Assembly (NCBI RefSeq): GCF_002865645.1
Contig: NW_020194589.1
Coordinates: 1,038,812 to 1,102,811, forward strand
DNA from: Hyaloscypha bicolor E
Lineage: Eukaryota; Ascomycota; Leotiomycetes; Helotiales; Hyaloscyphaceae
Length of the DNA stretch: 64,000 bases
Reading direction: 5' to 3'
The notes beneath the pieces were generated by a model, which searched no databases, had not been told where the DNA came from, and worked only from the letters and a program-made list of their open reading frames with translations. Positions within the stretch are counted from its first letter, which is position 1, and the number at the start of each line of letters is the position of its first letter. Shown here piece by piece: positions 1 to 13,359 of this stretch. The position numbers were made by a program, and so were the translations under genes.

Positions 1-1943
1 TATTATAGAATAAAGAAAACTCTCGAGCTTCTTAGAAGATCCTAGTATTAGAAGAATATAAAAGAAGATATTTATAATTATTATTAAAAATATAATATTT
101 ACTAGAGAGTTAAAGTAAAAAAGTATTTACTATATAGTCTGCTTAGTAGTTTATTATAGCCTAAAAGACTCTAAAATGAGATTTCTATAAATTTTATTAT
201 AGGTTTATTATTATATAAAAATCTAATAAGAGATCCCGATTTTAATATAATTCTTATAATTATTAACTAGTATTTTAAAATAGTAAGATATATTATATAT
301 TATAAAACTATTAATTTTCCGAAGCTTATTAAGATTATATAGAAATATATTTTCTTAATTTTTAATTTCTTTAATAAAATTATTTCTAATTAAGAAATAG
401 TATTTATTAGCTAGTTCTAGTTTATTTTCTGCTTCTATTTAATATATAAATAATATTTAAGTATAGCTTATTATTCTTAGATAAATAATTAGATAAAAAG
501 ATAAAACTAGGCCCTAGAATATTACCTAAAATATTATTATAATACTTAAAAATATAACTAGTTTAAGAAGTTATTTTTTGCGGAATTTATATATAATAAC
601 TTAAAATATTAGGTTTTATAGGATATATTTTTTTATATATATTATAGATATTATTCTTAATTTTTATAAAATCCTAAGAATAGAATTATAAGAAAAATAC
701 TAGCTATATATAAGAGACTAGAAACTCTTAAAGTAAAATAGAAAAAGCTTAAGAATTTATAGTATTATATATAAAATAATAGAGAAATCTATTATAATAA
801 ATATTAGTTAGCTAAATACTATTTTAAAAAAGCCTAAATAATATTATTAATAAGAAATATTAAACTTAAAATAGGAAAACTTAAACTAAAATTTATAAGT
901 TTATTTAAAATTCTTAAATATATTAATAATTTAATATATAAATTAGAACTACTAAATATATATAATTATTTATATTTAACTTTTTATATTTCTTTTTTTT
1001 TAAAAAGTATATAATAAAAAAGAATTAGAAGCTATATCTATATTTTTCTAGAGAATTTCCGGAATTAGTAAATAATAATAAAGAATAAGAATAGGAAATA
1101 GAAGCTATTATTAATTACTAATAAGATAATAGAAGTAAGAAGTAATAGTATTTAATTAAATAAAAAGCCTAATCTAAAGATTATAATACCTAATTACTTG
1201 CTTTTCCTAATTTTAAAATTTTTAAGAAACTTCTAAAATTATATAACTAAAACTATAGCTTAAAATCCGAAATTACCTTTTAATAATCTCTTAAGACTTA
1301 AAAGAATTCTGAATTACTAAGAAAAAAACTACTTAAAAGAAAAAGAGAATCTAGATAGCTAAAAATAAAAAATATAAAAAAAAGGCTTAAAATAATAATA
1401 GAAATACTTTTTTCCTGGAATTTTTTATATATAAAGATTTTCTAGGGTTTTATTAAGGCTTATAAGAATTATATTTAAATTATTAGAAAAAGATTTAGAA
1501 TTAAGAAAGATTTATTATAAGTAAACTAGCTATAAATATTTTAAATAAATAAACTCTAATTCTTATAAATTCCTAATTCCCAAAGCAAGAATACTAAATA
1601 CTAGCTTTATTTAGAACTTAATAAAGAATTAGTTAATACTTTCCGGAATTCACTTATTTCTTAATAAGATATAGTTATATTATAATAATATTAGTATTAA
1701 GAATATTAAGAAAAGTAAATAAGGAATTTATATAAGCTATATATATTTTATAAAAAGCCCGAACTTCTAAAATTAGATCCCGAATAGTTATAAATATTAT
1801 ATTATTAGTATTTAAAATACTAGTAATAAACTATTTAGTAATCTTAGTAATAAGATTAATATCTTAAAAATAAACTTTATAGTATTTCTTTAAGAAATTA
1901 GTAAGTACCTAAATATATTAAAAAAAACTTATTTTTAGAATAC
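1..1943 (+). pseudogene. RIP-degraded relic D, left part
   Basis: AT-rich DNA with almost no CA or TG dinucleotides. From about 1550 to 1943 the plus strand reads as one frame interrupted only by TAA/TAG. The same frame continues after the copia element A, at 8361, once one copy of A's 5-bp target duplication is removed. So this is the left half of a coding sequence that A later interrupted. I do not recognise the protein; no reverse transcriptase, integrase or transposase motif is visible. Bases 1 to about 1550 show no readable frame that I can support. It is probably another repeat family, because RIP acts on duplicated DNA. Confidence 0.45.
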
Positions 1944-2192
1944 TATTAGTTTACTAGTAATATATAGTATTATTATATAAGTTATAGAATACTATTTATA
2001 TATAATTAGTAAAGTTATTTTTTAGAAATAGGAATTATAGTATTATAGTATTAATATATAATTCCTAAATTTGCTAAGCCTAAAGAAGTCTAGTTTACTA
2101 GTCGAATTACTAATAAAATATAAGGTTATATAACTATATTTTATATTTTATATCTTATATCCTATATCTTATTATCTATATCCCATTACCTA

Positions 2193-2229
<37 letters not shown>

Positions 2230-2256
2230 ATTCCTAAAGAAATAGCTATACTAATA
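1944..2256 (-). repeat. LTR of copia element A (3' LTR of the minus-strand element)
   Basis: 313 bp, matching 8064-8355 along its whole length. It starts TATTAG and ends CTAATA. Its right part (about 2133-2229) is a 7-bp tandem repeat ending in five ATCCCGT units (about 2193-2227). Confidence 0.85.
2133..2229. repeat. Heptamer tandem repeat inside LTR of A
   Basis: About 13 units of a 7-bp motif (TATATCC, drifting to ATCCCGT). The matching tract in the other LTR (about 8253-8328) is shorter. The two LTRs differ by 21 bp, which is three units. Confidence 0.75.
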
Positions 2257-3299
2257 TTAGAAACTTTTTAAAAACGCAAAAAATAGTATTTTCTTCTAAT
2301 TATATATAAATTCCCTAATTCGGCCTAGTACTAGATTCCCAAACGTTCTATATATCTATATTACTTCTAAGGTTTTAGTTATATATTAAAGGCTATAGCC
2401 TTTTATATATAACTTCTATTTCTATAATATTCTTTTATTTTATATATTTATTTCCCGTTTTATTTATATTTAACTTATTTCTCTATATCTAATTATATAA
2501 TATTTGTATTAATTAGATACTTAAGGATATTTATTAATTTTGATTTTATTATAGAATTAGTAGAATTTAATTCTTTCTTAATTTATTTGACTTTTATAAT
2601 CTCTTATTATTTATATATCTAATAGAGATATATTATATTAATTATTAAACGTTTTTCTGGAATAGTTCCTAATTTAATAAGGTATTTATATAATGACTTT
2701 GAATCTATATAGATTACTAGTAGTAGTTCCATTTTTAGTATTCTATTAATTATAGATTTGACTAAAGTACCTATATTAAAACTATAAGCCATATTATAGA
2801 GTTCTAAAGCTAGAATACTTCTAGTAATTCTCTTATATTTAATAGAGAACTAGTAGATAATATTAGTATATCTAGTTCCGTTTATTAGAACTAAAATATA
2901 TCTGATTTGGGAAAAGAAATCTCTATTATTTGCAAATAAAGTATTTATAAAAATAATTAAATATAAGAATTCTTTTACTAGCTTTATAAATCTCAGTTCT
3001 CTAGTAGTATTCTTAATTTGCTATAGAATATACTTATTAAGTACTTTTATATTAGTTTCCGAGGGTTTAATAGCCTGAGCTATAATTAATAGGTAATATA
3101 AAGCTTCTAGTTAATAGACTAATATAATATATATTTCTCTAATATATTAGGTAATATATTAGTTCTTAATAAAAAGATCTTAATAAATAGTACCTCTATT
3201 ATTTATAATAGTAGTATTCTTTATAGAAATAGTTCGGAGATTTTTATATTAGTATTTCTATATAAGAGTAATTCTAGTAGTATTTATATAAATAATACC

Positions 3300-3960
3300 T
3301 TTATTAAACTTGAAATTCTAATTAATAGTAAGACATTTATATTTCTTGGCCAAAAACTTAGTTTCTTAGAGCTTTAGTTATTCCGTTTTTACAAAATCGT
3401 TATTTCTAATAAATAGAATATTATTAGTTTAAAGGCCAATGATTTCAAAGAGTTATTTACTATAGAGGAAGCAAGAGTTATAAGTTAACTATTTTATAGA
3501 AAGCTCGTTAATATAATAGGAATAATAAGTCTTAAACTAGTAATTTCTAGCTTTTAGTATATTATATAATAGTTTTATAACCTTTAGAACCGAATTATTA
3601 TTTAGATTTAGCTTTCTAGTAAGTTTATAAGGTAAATTAATATAAAAATTATAGTTAAGTAAGGTTATTAATTAGATATAAGCTTATGAGATATTATATA
3701 AATATAACTTTATAGTATCTATTATTATAGTAGTAATACTAAGGATAATTCTCTGGCTAATATATTAAATAATAAGTAATTATTTTAATACTATATATTT
3801 CTTACTATTATTATAAGCCTAAATAACTAATCTTAACTTTTTAAACTCTTTTTCCGTATTCTTATTCTTAATCTTATTAATAAACCGGGAGTTAAAAATA
3901 TATATCTCCTTTAGTATCTGAGATCTAGAAGTAATCTTAAATATACTCTTTTCTAGAAGG
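3300..3960 (-). pseudogene. Reverse transcriptase relic of copia A
   Basis: The minus strand reads, with stops at former W and Q codons, through YINLPYKL, VIKLLYNILKARNY and FEIIGL*TNNILF. These match the copia (RVT_2) pattern of ..LP.EL.., VIKPLYGIPEAG.. and G..QTDDTL. The catalytic DD pair is now NN (bases 3420-3425), a G-to-A change on the coding strand. No functional enzyme can be made from it. Confidence 0.8.
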
Positions 3961-4599
3961 CTAGTAACTTTAACTTAACGAAAGTTCTTATATAGGTTAT
4001 TATCCTATAGGAATACTATAATATCCGGGTTTTTATAAGAGTATTTTCTATTATATTTTAGTAAAATAGCAGGAATAGTAAAAGGAATTATACCTGTATT
4101 ATTTTTGGCCTTATTATAGAATTCGGAAATAGGTTCAGGTTTAGGTTCGAAGTTATTAGTAATAATCTCAATATTTCCTATATAAAAGAGCTTTATAAAG
4201 ATTAAGCAAAAAGTAGTATTACTATATAATAGGGCTAATATATAGTTCTCTTTATTAATGGCTATTAGCTTATATAGCCTATCCTAACTACTAAATTAAC
4301 TAATATTTCCTTTATATTAAATAAGAATATCCGAATTTAGGGGTAATTTATAGATATTAGTAATACTAGAACTATTTCGGGTATTTAGAATATTTGTAAT
4401 CTAGTATCTAGCTTAAAGCTTTTGAATTTCTATTATTACTTTCTTAAGTACTATTAATTACTATAATATAATTAGTAATAGGATATTATATTTAGTTATT
4501 TGAGGTAAAATACCATAAATTAAAAGAATTAAGATAGTATTATTAGATTTAGTAGAATTATTAATAGCCTTAAAAGCTATTTAAAATATAGTATTCTTA

Positions 4600-4985
4600 T
4601 TAATTCTATTAATTTTAATTATAATAATAAGGTAAATATATTAAATCGGGCTATAGTAGTATTCTATAATTCTAATAGAATTATAAGCTTTTATAGAAAC
4701 GATTTTGACTTTGGTTTTTATAGTATTTATAAGCTAAGTAAACTTCTTATTAGTAAACTGCTTTCCGGTATTTATTATAATCTAATTAGAAGGGCCTAAA
4801 TAGGTATTAATCTAATATTATTTTAGGATATCCCAAGTATATAATATATTAATATTTTAAAGCTATTAGCCGGCTTAATATTAAGTACCTTTATTAATAA
4901 TATAAAATATAGGCTTACCGGAAATATAGAAAATATTAATAATAATAGAATAGTTAAAGCTAATATTATCTCTTAGATTAAACTT
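4600..4985 (-). pseudogene. Integrase core relic of copia A
   Basis: The minus-strand frame reads FKFNLRDNISFNYSIII, ISGKPIFYIINKGT, then YTWDILK, INTYLGPSN and IIINTGKQFTNKKFT. This is the rve integrase core of the fungal copia family (D..YIDGKP, HDAGKNF). The second catalytic aspartate (DAGK) is now N. In-frame stops replace Q, W and R codons. Confidence 0.82.
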
Positions 4986-7440
4986 AAATTATTCTAGTAA
5001 TTATTCGAATTTCTGGTATTATTTATAGTATTTTATAAGATACTTAAAGACTTTTATATTAATATTATAGTTTACTTATTCTAGTATATTTCGGAGCTTA
5101 CTAATAAATAAATAACTAAAATAGTAATATAGATATTATAATTCGATTTTTATAAGAAAATAGGAGATATAAATAAAGAATTCGGAAATAAAACTTTATA
5201 GAATAGTATTTTAAAGCAGGAAAGAGTATCTAAAACATTATATTATAGATATAAAGTATTTATTAGAAATAATAAGATAATTAGTAAGATTATTAAAATA
5301 AATTCCTAGCTTATTTATATTAGCTAAACTAAATAGAAATAGAGTCTTTATAAATATAATATAGAATTATACTTATCTAATTAGTATTCTTACTATTATA
5401 GATCTAATAGAGGATATAGATCCAATACTAAACTAGATATTAACTTGATTTTTAGTAGTTTTATTAAGTTTAATACTATTATTAGTCTGTTATAAAGCTT
5501 GGAATTAGTTAGAACTAGTAGTTAAGAATCTGAAAGCTCTAGTATTAATTATAATTTCGTAAAAGTAGTAAGTATTATATCTTAATATACTATTAATTAT
5601 AAATATCTAGGTATTTTTTATCTATTTAATAGGTTCTAAGGTATGATTTTCGCCTATTATCTAATATATAAGGGAAAGAGAAATAAGGTTATTTATAAGA
5701 GTATTAGTTATAGAAATAATAGAAGTAAGGGCTATAGGAATAGCTAGAAAGCTTTTAATAGAAATAAAATAGGAATTAGAATAATATTTCTTTTCTTTAT
5801 CTATTTCTACTAGTAAGGCTTTAAAAGTATTATTTACTAGTTTGTTCTTATTACTTTTATTATTTTCTTTTTTTTCGAATTCGGTAATATATTATATATA
5901 AATATTACTAAAGTATTTATTAAAGTTATAGATATTTCGGAATCTAAATTAGTAAATATTTCTATTCTTAAATTAAGCTTTCTTAGTCTCTTATTTCTCT
6001 GGTATATATTTCTATAAATAGTATTCGGGTCTCTTATATATAAAATATAATTTCAGAATATAATTATTATAATTATAGGGCTTAGAATAGTTATTATAGG
6101 TTCCGAAATTATAGCTAGGTCTATATTAATAATTTCCGGATAAATAGTAGTTTAGAGAGTTTTAAGAATAGTATTATTAATTAGTAAAGTAGGTTTTAGT
6201 AGTACTTTTTCTTATAGGTAGTAATAAATAATTAGAGCTTATTAATAAGCTAGCCGAAATTATTAGAAGGGTTCGAGACTATATATTAGTATACTAGTAA
6301 GCCTTAATAAGAGGTAATAATCTTATTATATAAGAATTTAGTATTTTATAAGATAGAAATAAGACTATATTATAATTTATATAGATTATTAATTAGTATT
6401 TAAATAAGCTTAAATATTATCTTTTTAGGGTTCTTTACTATTATAATTACTAAAGTAATAGTATTTTATTTATCTAAATTTTAATAATAAAAACCGGGGT
6501 TTTTAAAAAAGCTATAAATATTTATATAGACCTCTTTATATATATGGCTTAAGAACTAGTTATTATAGAAGTAGTCTTATATTAGGCCCTTTAATATAAT
6601 AGGAAAAGCTCTTACTAGTACCTTTTCTAGAAGCTTTATATATTAGTAAATATTAAAAAGGATAATAAGTTTATAATTAAAACTATTATTAGTTCTATTA
6701 TACTTCTATATTTCGGAATATATCTTTATTATTTCTCTAATAAGCTTCCTAGTAGAAATAGTAGATACTAATTAATAGTAGTTCGGGTTTAGTAATAATA
6801 CTAGTAGTAGTAAAGATAAAAGTAGTAAATAGCCTTAATTTAGAGAAGATAGATAAATAGCTTAATTTCTTGACTAAAATTATCTGGTTTTCTTATATCT
6901 AGTTTTATCTAGAATAAGATAAACTAATATAATAGGTCTCTAAAGAAAATCTATTCTAATTAGGTTATTATTAATAATATTAGCTTTATTTTATATATTC
7001 TTTATTTCCTCTCGAGTAAGATTAATAAAGAATTATATAATAGTAAGATTTCTATAGTTCTATTTAATATAAATATTATTATAATAAAGTTGAATTTGAA
7101 GATTTTATATAAATATATAACTAATTAGACTATATATTATATTATTAAAGTTTTTAAAGTTATTTTGGAATAGATTCTATAGATTATTATTACTTTTCTT
7201 ATATAAGGTATACTAATATATTTTAGTAGTTATATATTTCTGAAGTTTAGCCTTTATTATAATTACCGGATTAATACTATTCTCTTATTTCTTAATTAGC
7301 TTTTTTCTCTTATTAGTATCTATATTAAACCGAGTTTAGGTTCTCTCTAGTATATATATATAGTTTATAGCAGGAAGGATTTAAAAGTAAAGTAGTTTAT
7401 AGTAGGTTTATAGAAAGGTTCGGTAGTAAAGGTATCTAGA

Positions 7441-7533
7441 TACCTAGTTTAGATACTAGATACCTAGTTTAGATACTAGATATCAAGTTCAGATACCTGA
7501 TTAAGATACTAGATATCTGGTTCAGATACTAGA
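7441..7533. repeat. 20-bp minisatellite within element A
   Basis: Units 7441-7460 and 7461-7480 are identical, and 7481-7500 is a diverged copy. A shortened unit follows, then another copy at 7514-7533. The tract lies in the 5' leader region of the minus-strand element A, about 530 bp inside the 8064 LTR. Confidence 0.8.
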
Positions 7534-8063
7534 TATCTAATAGGGTATTGAAATAAATATTTTACTCTTAAATATTTCGTTTATAACAAGAAATTTAGGA
7601 AGTGAAATATTATAATTTCGGGAGGGTCTAAAGCTTAAAGAACTCGATTTAATAGTAAAATCGAAATAGTAGTTAAAGAGCTTTAAGGGTATATATAGGA
7701 TATATATTCCGGAGAAAGAGTCTTATAAGTACAGGTATTATATAAGTAAAAAAGATGGTTTTTAAGAAAGTAGTCTTGGGGCCGAAAAAAGTTGGTTTTA
7801 AAGAATAGTAAAAGTTAAATAAATAGATAATTAAATAGCTAACTACTTACTAATTAGTAAGAGCTAGGTATTTTCTCTATAGGCCATCGAATACTTTTAT
7901 AAAGGTAATAAGTAATTCCTCCCTTTAATATAGAATAGACTAGATTTGTTTTAGGCTACTAAATGCTTTTAGGACTAATCTAAAATCTTTTCTAATCTAT
8001 ATATATAAACAAATCTTAATAGTAAGCTACTAGATTCTTCTAATCTATACGTCTATTAATTAG

Positions 8064-8355
8064 TATTAGTTTACTAGTAATATATAGTACTATTATATAA
8101 GTCGTGAAATGCTATTTATATATGGTTAGTAAAGTTATTTTTTAGAAATAGGAATTATAGTATTATAGTATTAATATATAATCCCTAAATCTACTAAGCC
8201 TAAAGAGGTCTAGTCTACTAGTCGAGTTACTAATAGGATATGAGGTTATATAACCATGTCCTATATTCTATATCTCGTATTTTATATCCTATTACCTATA
8301 TCTCGTATCCCGTATCCCGTATCCTATAATTCCTAAAGAAATAGCTATACTAATA
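8064..8355 (-). repeat. LTR of copia element A (5' LTR of the minus-strand element)
   Basis: 292 bp, pairing with 1944-2256, with TATTAG...CTAATA ends. It is followed by the target duplication GATAC at 8356-8360. It is 21 bp shorter than its partner because of the heptamer tract. Confidence 0.85.
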
Positions 8356-8360
8356 GATAC

Positions 8361-11300
8361 TAATCTAAATAGTATTATTACTTACTTTATTAAGATAAGA
8401 AGAAGAATTCCGAAGCTTATTAGTATCTTTCTAGTCTTTAGAACCCTAATTAATAATATTATCTTTATTAGTATAATACTATTTAGGATATTCTTTAAGA
8501 AATTTCTTAAAAATTATAATAATATCTTTCTAGAACTAGTAAACTTCTAATAACTAATAAGAAATCTGAAATTATATTAGCTTTAATAAATATTAAAGCT
8601 AAAGAACTTATTAATATATAAGATTTAGAATTCTTATTATAATAGTTATAATTCTTCTTACTAGATATTATAATATATAAAATAAAGAAATTAATAAGTA
8701 AATACTTAAAACATTTCAAGTATTTACTAGTAATAGAAAAGGAAGCTATAAGATTACCTTTATATTTATTATTATATAAGTAGATAATAAAGTTAGAAGA
8801 TATTATAGAATTAATTAAAAATAATTAAAGAAGATTTAGAGAAGAATAAAAAAAGAGGCTAGAAAATAATAATAAAAGAAGTTATTATATATAATTATTA
8901 GAAAGAAAGAAAGTATATAGTAATATAAAGAGGTTCTTTTATAGAAATAGAGAATTACCTGAATTAATTACTAATTTTTATATTAGTTCTAATCGGAAAT
9001 TAGTATAACTAATTAATATATATTCTTAGAAGCTTATAAATAAACTTTAGAATCTCGGAAACATTTATATAGGTTTCTTATATAAATATTTTATTAAATT
9101 CTTTCTATATAGCTATTTAGATTATTCTAATACGAGATCTAATAAATAGTATTAATTTTATAAAATAATACTTTAGTATTTTGGATTAAGCTAATTAGAA
9201 TACTTAGATCCCAAATAAAATTATAATTACTAGCTAATTCCTATATTTGAAATATAATTACCTTTTTTCTCGCTTACTTAGCCCTAATCTAATTAGATAA
9301 TTTTTATATCTATTATCTAGATTATATTAGTAAAACTACTTTATAAGATACTAGAAGTTTACCTTAATTAAATAATTAAATAATTAAATATTTACTAGAA
9401 TAAATTAATAAATCTTAGAAATAAGATCCTAGAAAAAAGATATAATTATAATATATATAGGATTATATATAACTTAAGGATATATAATAAATCTCGGATA
9501 TTATAGGTATTAATTAGGGAGATTAGTAGCCCTTTAATATTATAACTAACTATTATTTATATTATAAATATTAGGCTTATAAATTACTAATTATATATAT
9601 ATTATTAGGGCTTCCTATTTAAAAAAGGCTTCCCTGAACCTTATAAGAGAAATAGAGATTAGTTCTATACTAAATTTAATATTATAGTTTTATAACTTAT
9701 TAATCTATTTTATTATCTTATTATTTACTAATAAATACTTTATAAAAAAATATAGATATTATATGAATTAAGAGACTTATATTAATAACTAGATAAAAAG
9801 CTAGTTAAGAAGGGAATTATTATAGTAATAGAAGAAGAATAAAGATCTATATAAAACCTTAGTTTTTTTTAAAAAAAAAGAATTATAACTTAAAATATAG
9901 AAATAATTATATGAATTATTACTAATTAGAAAAAGATATTACTATATAAAAAAAGAGATAAAAAATATACTAGTAGAGACTCTAGCTTAAACTAAGTAAA
10001 TATAGTATAACCTTTCCTAAAATCCGGATTTCTCTTATTTCTTTAACTTAGAAATTAAATAAATAAATTTTAAATAAAGAGTTCCTTATTTTTAAGGTTT
10101 CTATATATATTATTTATATCTTATACTAATAATATTTCTAGAATTAGATACTTAATATAGTCTTTAAATACTTTATAACTAGACTAATAAATAATTTAGA
10201 TATTATTATTCTTATTATATAGAATCTTTATTAGTTCGTTTTTTATATTATAATTTAGAGAGCTTATTTTAACTTTTTAAATTCTAGATATATTATAGTC
10301 TATTAGTATATCTAGAAATTATACTTTAATAGAAAGAGGAGTTTATAACTAAGTAAATTAAGCTATAAAGAATAATATATTAATATAATTTATTATTACT
10401 TCTCTAAATTAAAGAATAAATAATTTACTAATATAGTTAAAAAGCTTTCTATAAAATTTAATACTAATAATATTAGAAATATTATAGTAAATATTATATA
10501 TATAATATATAATAATAGTTATATCTATTTATTTTTTATTCTAATCTTAAATTATAATATCTTAAGTAATATACTAATAATTATTCTAGTAATAAAAAGA
10601 TATTAAGATATTTAGTCTTTCTAAAATAAGCTAAATTCAAAAACGAATCTCTTTTCTATTCTTAAATACTTAATAAATATATCTAACCTTATTTATATTA
10701 ATTTTTAAATCTAATAATAAGTATTTGTAATTTTAGAAACTCGAGTACTTGTATTTTTATAAAATAAGAAGATATTAATTATTAGTATTTATATAAGCTT
10801 TATTAAAGGCTTAGTCTAAAGAAAAGAAAATAATTAGATTAGTTACTAAGAAGTAGAAAAGTAGTAAAAACTTATAAATAAGCTTATAGAAATACTAGTA
10901 AACCTCTATTTCTTTCTTATTATAAATATAATAATCTTTTAGTATTAAGTTAAGAATTATAAAATATAGAAGAATAGGATTTATAATAGAAACTATTAAT
11001 TAAAAAGTAAGTAAAAAGCTAATTATCTCAAAGATTAGTTACGAGATTTAGAAAAGTAAATAAAAAGAAGAAAAGCTTTAAAATAACTTAAAGAATTAAA
11101 TATAGTAAAGAGAAAAATAAAAGAAAATCTAAAGCATTCGAGATTATTAGTAGAAAACGTTTTTGAATATTTTTAAAAATAAGATAATATTATTAATAAA
11201 GTTAAAATAGTAAGGAAATAAGAGAAAAAAAGTAAAGATATTATAAATAAATAATTCTAATTTTTAGATTTACTTATAAATTAGACTTATTCTAAATATT

Positions 11301-11639
11301 ATATTAGTTTACTAGTTATAATATACTTATATTAATTTAAAGGTCGAGATTATTAAAATAGGATATAGAGCTATTTAAAATAGATATAGGTATTTATAAG
11401 CTTATAAGAAATATAATTCCGGAAAGAAATTAATATATATAAATATATAAAAAAAAATAAAGAAATATTTTAAAGTAATTTAGATATAAAGTTAATTACG
11501 AAAATATAATATAAGGGGTTTTTACTAAATTCTATCTAATATAAATACTAAATTAAGTAATAAAATACTAAATAGTATTTTATTTAAAGAAAATAAAAAG
11601 AAGTAAAATATTTTAGAAAACTCTTAAATTAAAGTTAAA
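8361..11639 (+). pseudogene. RIP-degraded relic D, right part
   Basis: This continues the frame that ends at 1943. Reading across the junction gives NTNLNSIITYF, then a run of IKIRRRIPKLISIF and further sequence to about 9800, interrupted only by TAA/TAG. The frame is leucine, isoleucine, lysine and asparagine rich because of RIP. I do not recognise the family. From about 9800 to 11300 I see degraded sequence with patches of readable frame but no diagnostic motif. At 11304 a 15-bp match to the start of LTR A (TATTAGTTTACTAGT) occurs, but the similarity does not extend. Confidence 0.4.
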
Positions 11640-12018
11640 AGTAATATTAAAAAATATAGTTTCTTATTCGAATATATACTAGTTTCCTAATTAGGCCTAG
11701 TTTTATGCTTTCTAATTATATTATATATTTATATAATATTCTCTTATTAATATTACTACTTTTATATATTTACCTCTTACTAATATATTTCTCTTTTATT
11801 AGTATATTTCTTTTTTATTAGTATATTTTTATTTTTTATTTTATATATTATCTTATTTATATTTTATTTATTTCTTTATATCTAATTATATAATATTTAT
11901 ATTAATTAAATACTTAAAGGCATTTATAGGCTTTAATTTTATTATAGAATTAGTAGAATTCAATTCTTTCTTAATTTACTAAACCTCTATAATCTTTTAT
12001 TATTTATATATTATAGTA
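11640..12018 (-). mobile_element. Second copia copy (family A), left fragment
   Basis: Aligns with 2265-2625 of element A, the untranslated part next to its 3' LTR. Shared tracts include the TTATTATAGAATTAGTAGAA region seen at both places. The match breaks exactly at the LTR of element B (12019) and resumes at 31789. So B inserted into this copia copy. No matching LTR is clear on its left side. Confidence 0.7.
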
Positions 12019-12314
12019 TAGCAGGCTATATTTATTAAAAATTATATTATTTTAGTAGTTTTAAGGTTTAGGTTATATAATAAAGGCTGTAGTCTTTTAT
12101 ATATAACTTATAGAAATTATATAAAAAAGCTGGTTTTTCTATAGACTTAGAGAATAATCCTTTATAAGTATTTAATTAATTAAGCTTTTATATATTATAT
12201 ATTATTTATACTTTACTATTTATATTTTTAATTTATTATTTTACTATTAAATTACGTTTTGTATTCTGGTATACTTTATATAGGTTTTTGTCTTATTATA
12301 GTTTCCCTCTTATA
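12019..12314 (+). repeat. 5' LTR of gypsy element B
   Basis: 296 bp, pairing with 31488-31783 over its whole length. The first bases are TAGCAGGC here and TGGCAGGC in the partner, a single RIP-type change of the TG end. Confidence 0.8.
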
Positions 12315-13359
12315 TATTTTATAGTAAGTAATATAGGGAGAATAGAAACTTTATAATTAAGGTAATACTCTTATAAAGTTCTAAGAGGTATTTATAAGGC
12401 GAATTATTAGCTTAGTAAGTTAGAAGAAAAAAAGGGCTATTATAATACCTTAAGCCTAAGGCTGAAATATTAAGAATATATAAGTATTAATTTTAATATC
12501 TTATATTAATTTCTAATATATTTAGTAACTTAGATATAAGTTAGTTATAAGATATAGTTACTAGTATAATATATAAGAGTAGTAAGAATAGAGGCTAATT
12601 ATAAAAGAAAAAGAAATAAAGGAAATAGAATAAGAAATATTATATTAAGATAATATAAGTTAGACCTTAGTTAGAAATAGACTTTAGTATATAGAAATAA
12701 GATTATACTATTAATTTATATATTATTTTTAGTTATAGTAAAAGTCGGAATTAAAGTAGCTTTAATCTTAGTAATAAAGCTTGCTTCTAAGTCTAAAGAG
12801 GATACCTAAAATAAGAAATATTTTTAATTTTAAATAAGATAGTAAATAGAAATTAGAAAGAATTAAAAGGAAATTAGAAATAAGAAATTATATAGATAAA
12901 TTAGAGAAGCCTTTAGAAAAAAGAGAGGTTACTAAATAGAGATAATAAGAAGAATTCAGGAAAATTAGAAAAAATAGTAGAATTAGAAAAATCGTTTTTA
13001 TTATTTTTATTTTTATTATATTTATTAATAGTATTATAGAGCATATTTAGTTTAGCTAAATTAAAGAAAAATACTATAGGTATTAAGCTAAAGTAATAGA
13101 AAAAAGAGTATAAGTAATAGAAATAAGACTAGAAAAGCTATTATTTTATTACTACTAATACTAAAACTCAAACCTTAATTATATCTATTATTATTAACTA
13201 GTTTCTTTCTAATTCCGGTTCCTAAACTAAAAAATATATTTAAATAAGAAGTTAGTTTTTTAGGAATCTTATTAGTAGAAGTCTCAGATATAGAAACTTT
13301 ATAATTAATTATAGAAGAAATTATTAAAATTAATATAGCTAAGAATAAGTATATACTAG
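12315..13359 (+). other. Leader region of element B, no gene seen
   Basis: AT-rich sequence between the 5' LTR and the first readable gag frame. No motif recognised. It contains basic, lysine-rich readable patches in the plus direction (about 12600-12700) but no supportable gene. Confidence 0.5.

Larger units (their letters stand above)
1944..8355 (-). mobile_element. Ty1/copia LTR retrotransposon A, RIP-inactivated
   Basis: A 6.4-kb element bounded by two LTRs (1944-2256 and 8064-8355) that start TATTAG and end CTAATA, the RIP form of the usual TG...CA ends. Flanks are AATAC (1939-1943) and GATAC (8356-8360), a 5-bp target duplication with one G-to-A change. Coding is on the minus strand in the order integrase (4600-4985) then reverse transcriptase (about 3300-3960). 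That order is the Ty1/copia arrangement. The protein resembles a fungal copia family whose integrase reads FKF.L.D...FN and whose RT carries QTDD in place of YVDD. All frames contain stops. The element lies in-frame inside relic D. Confidence 0.85.

Noticed and set aside
8507..8719. 70-codon minus-strand ORF in the AT-rich block
   Set aside because: Antisense to the readable relic D frame; isoleucine/tyrosine/asparagine-rich composition is what random AT-rich DNA gives.
11304..11639. Possible LTR of the second copia copy
   Set aside because: Only the first 15 bp match LTR A; the rest does not align.
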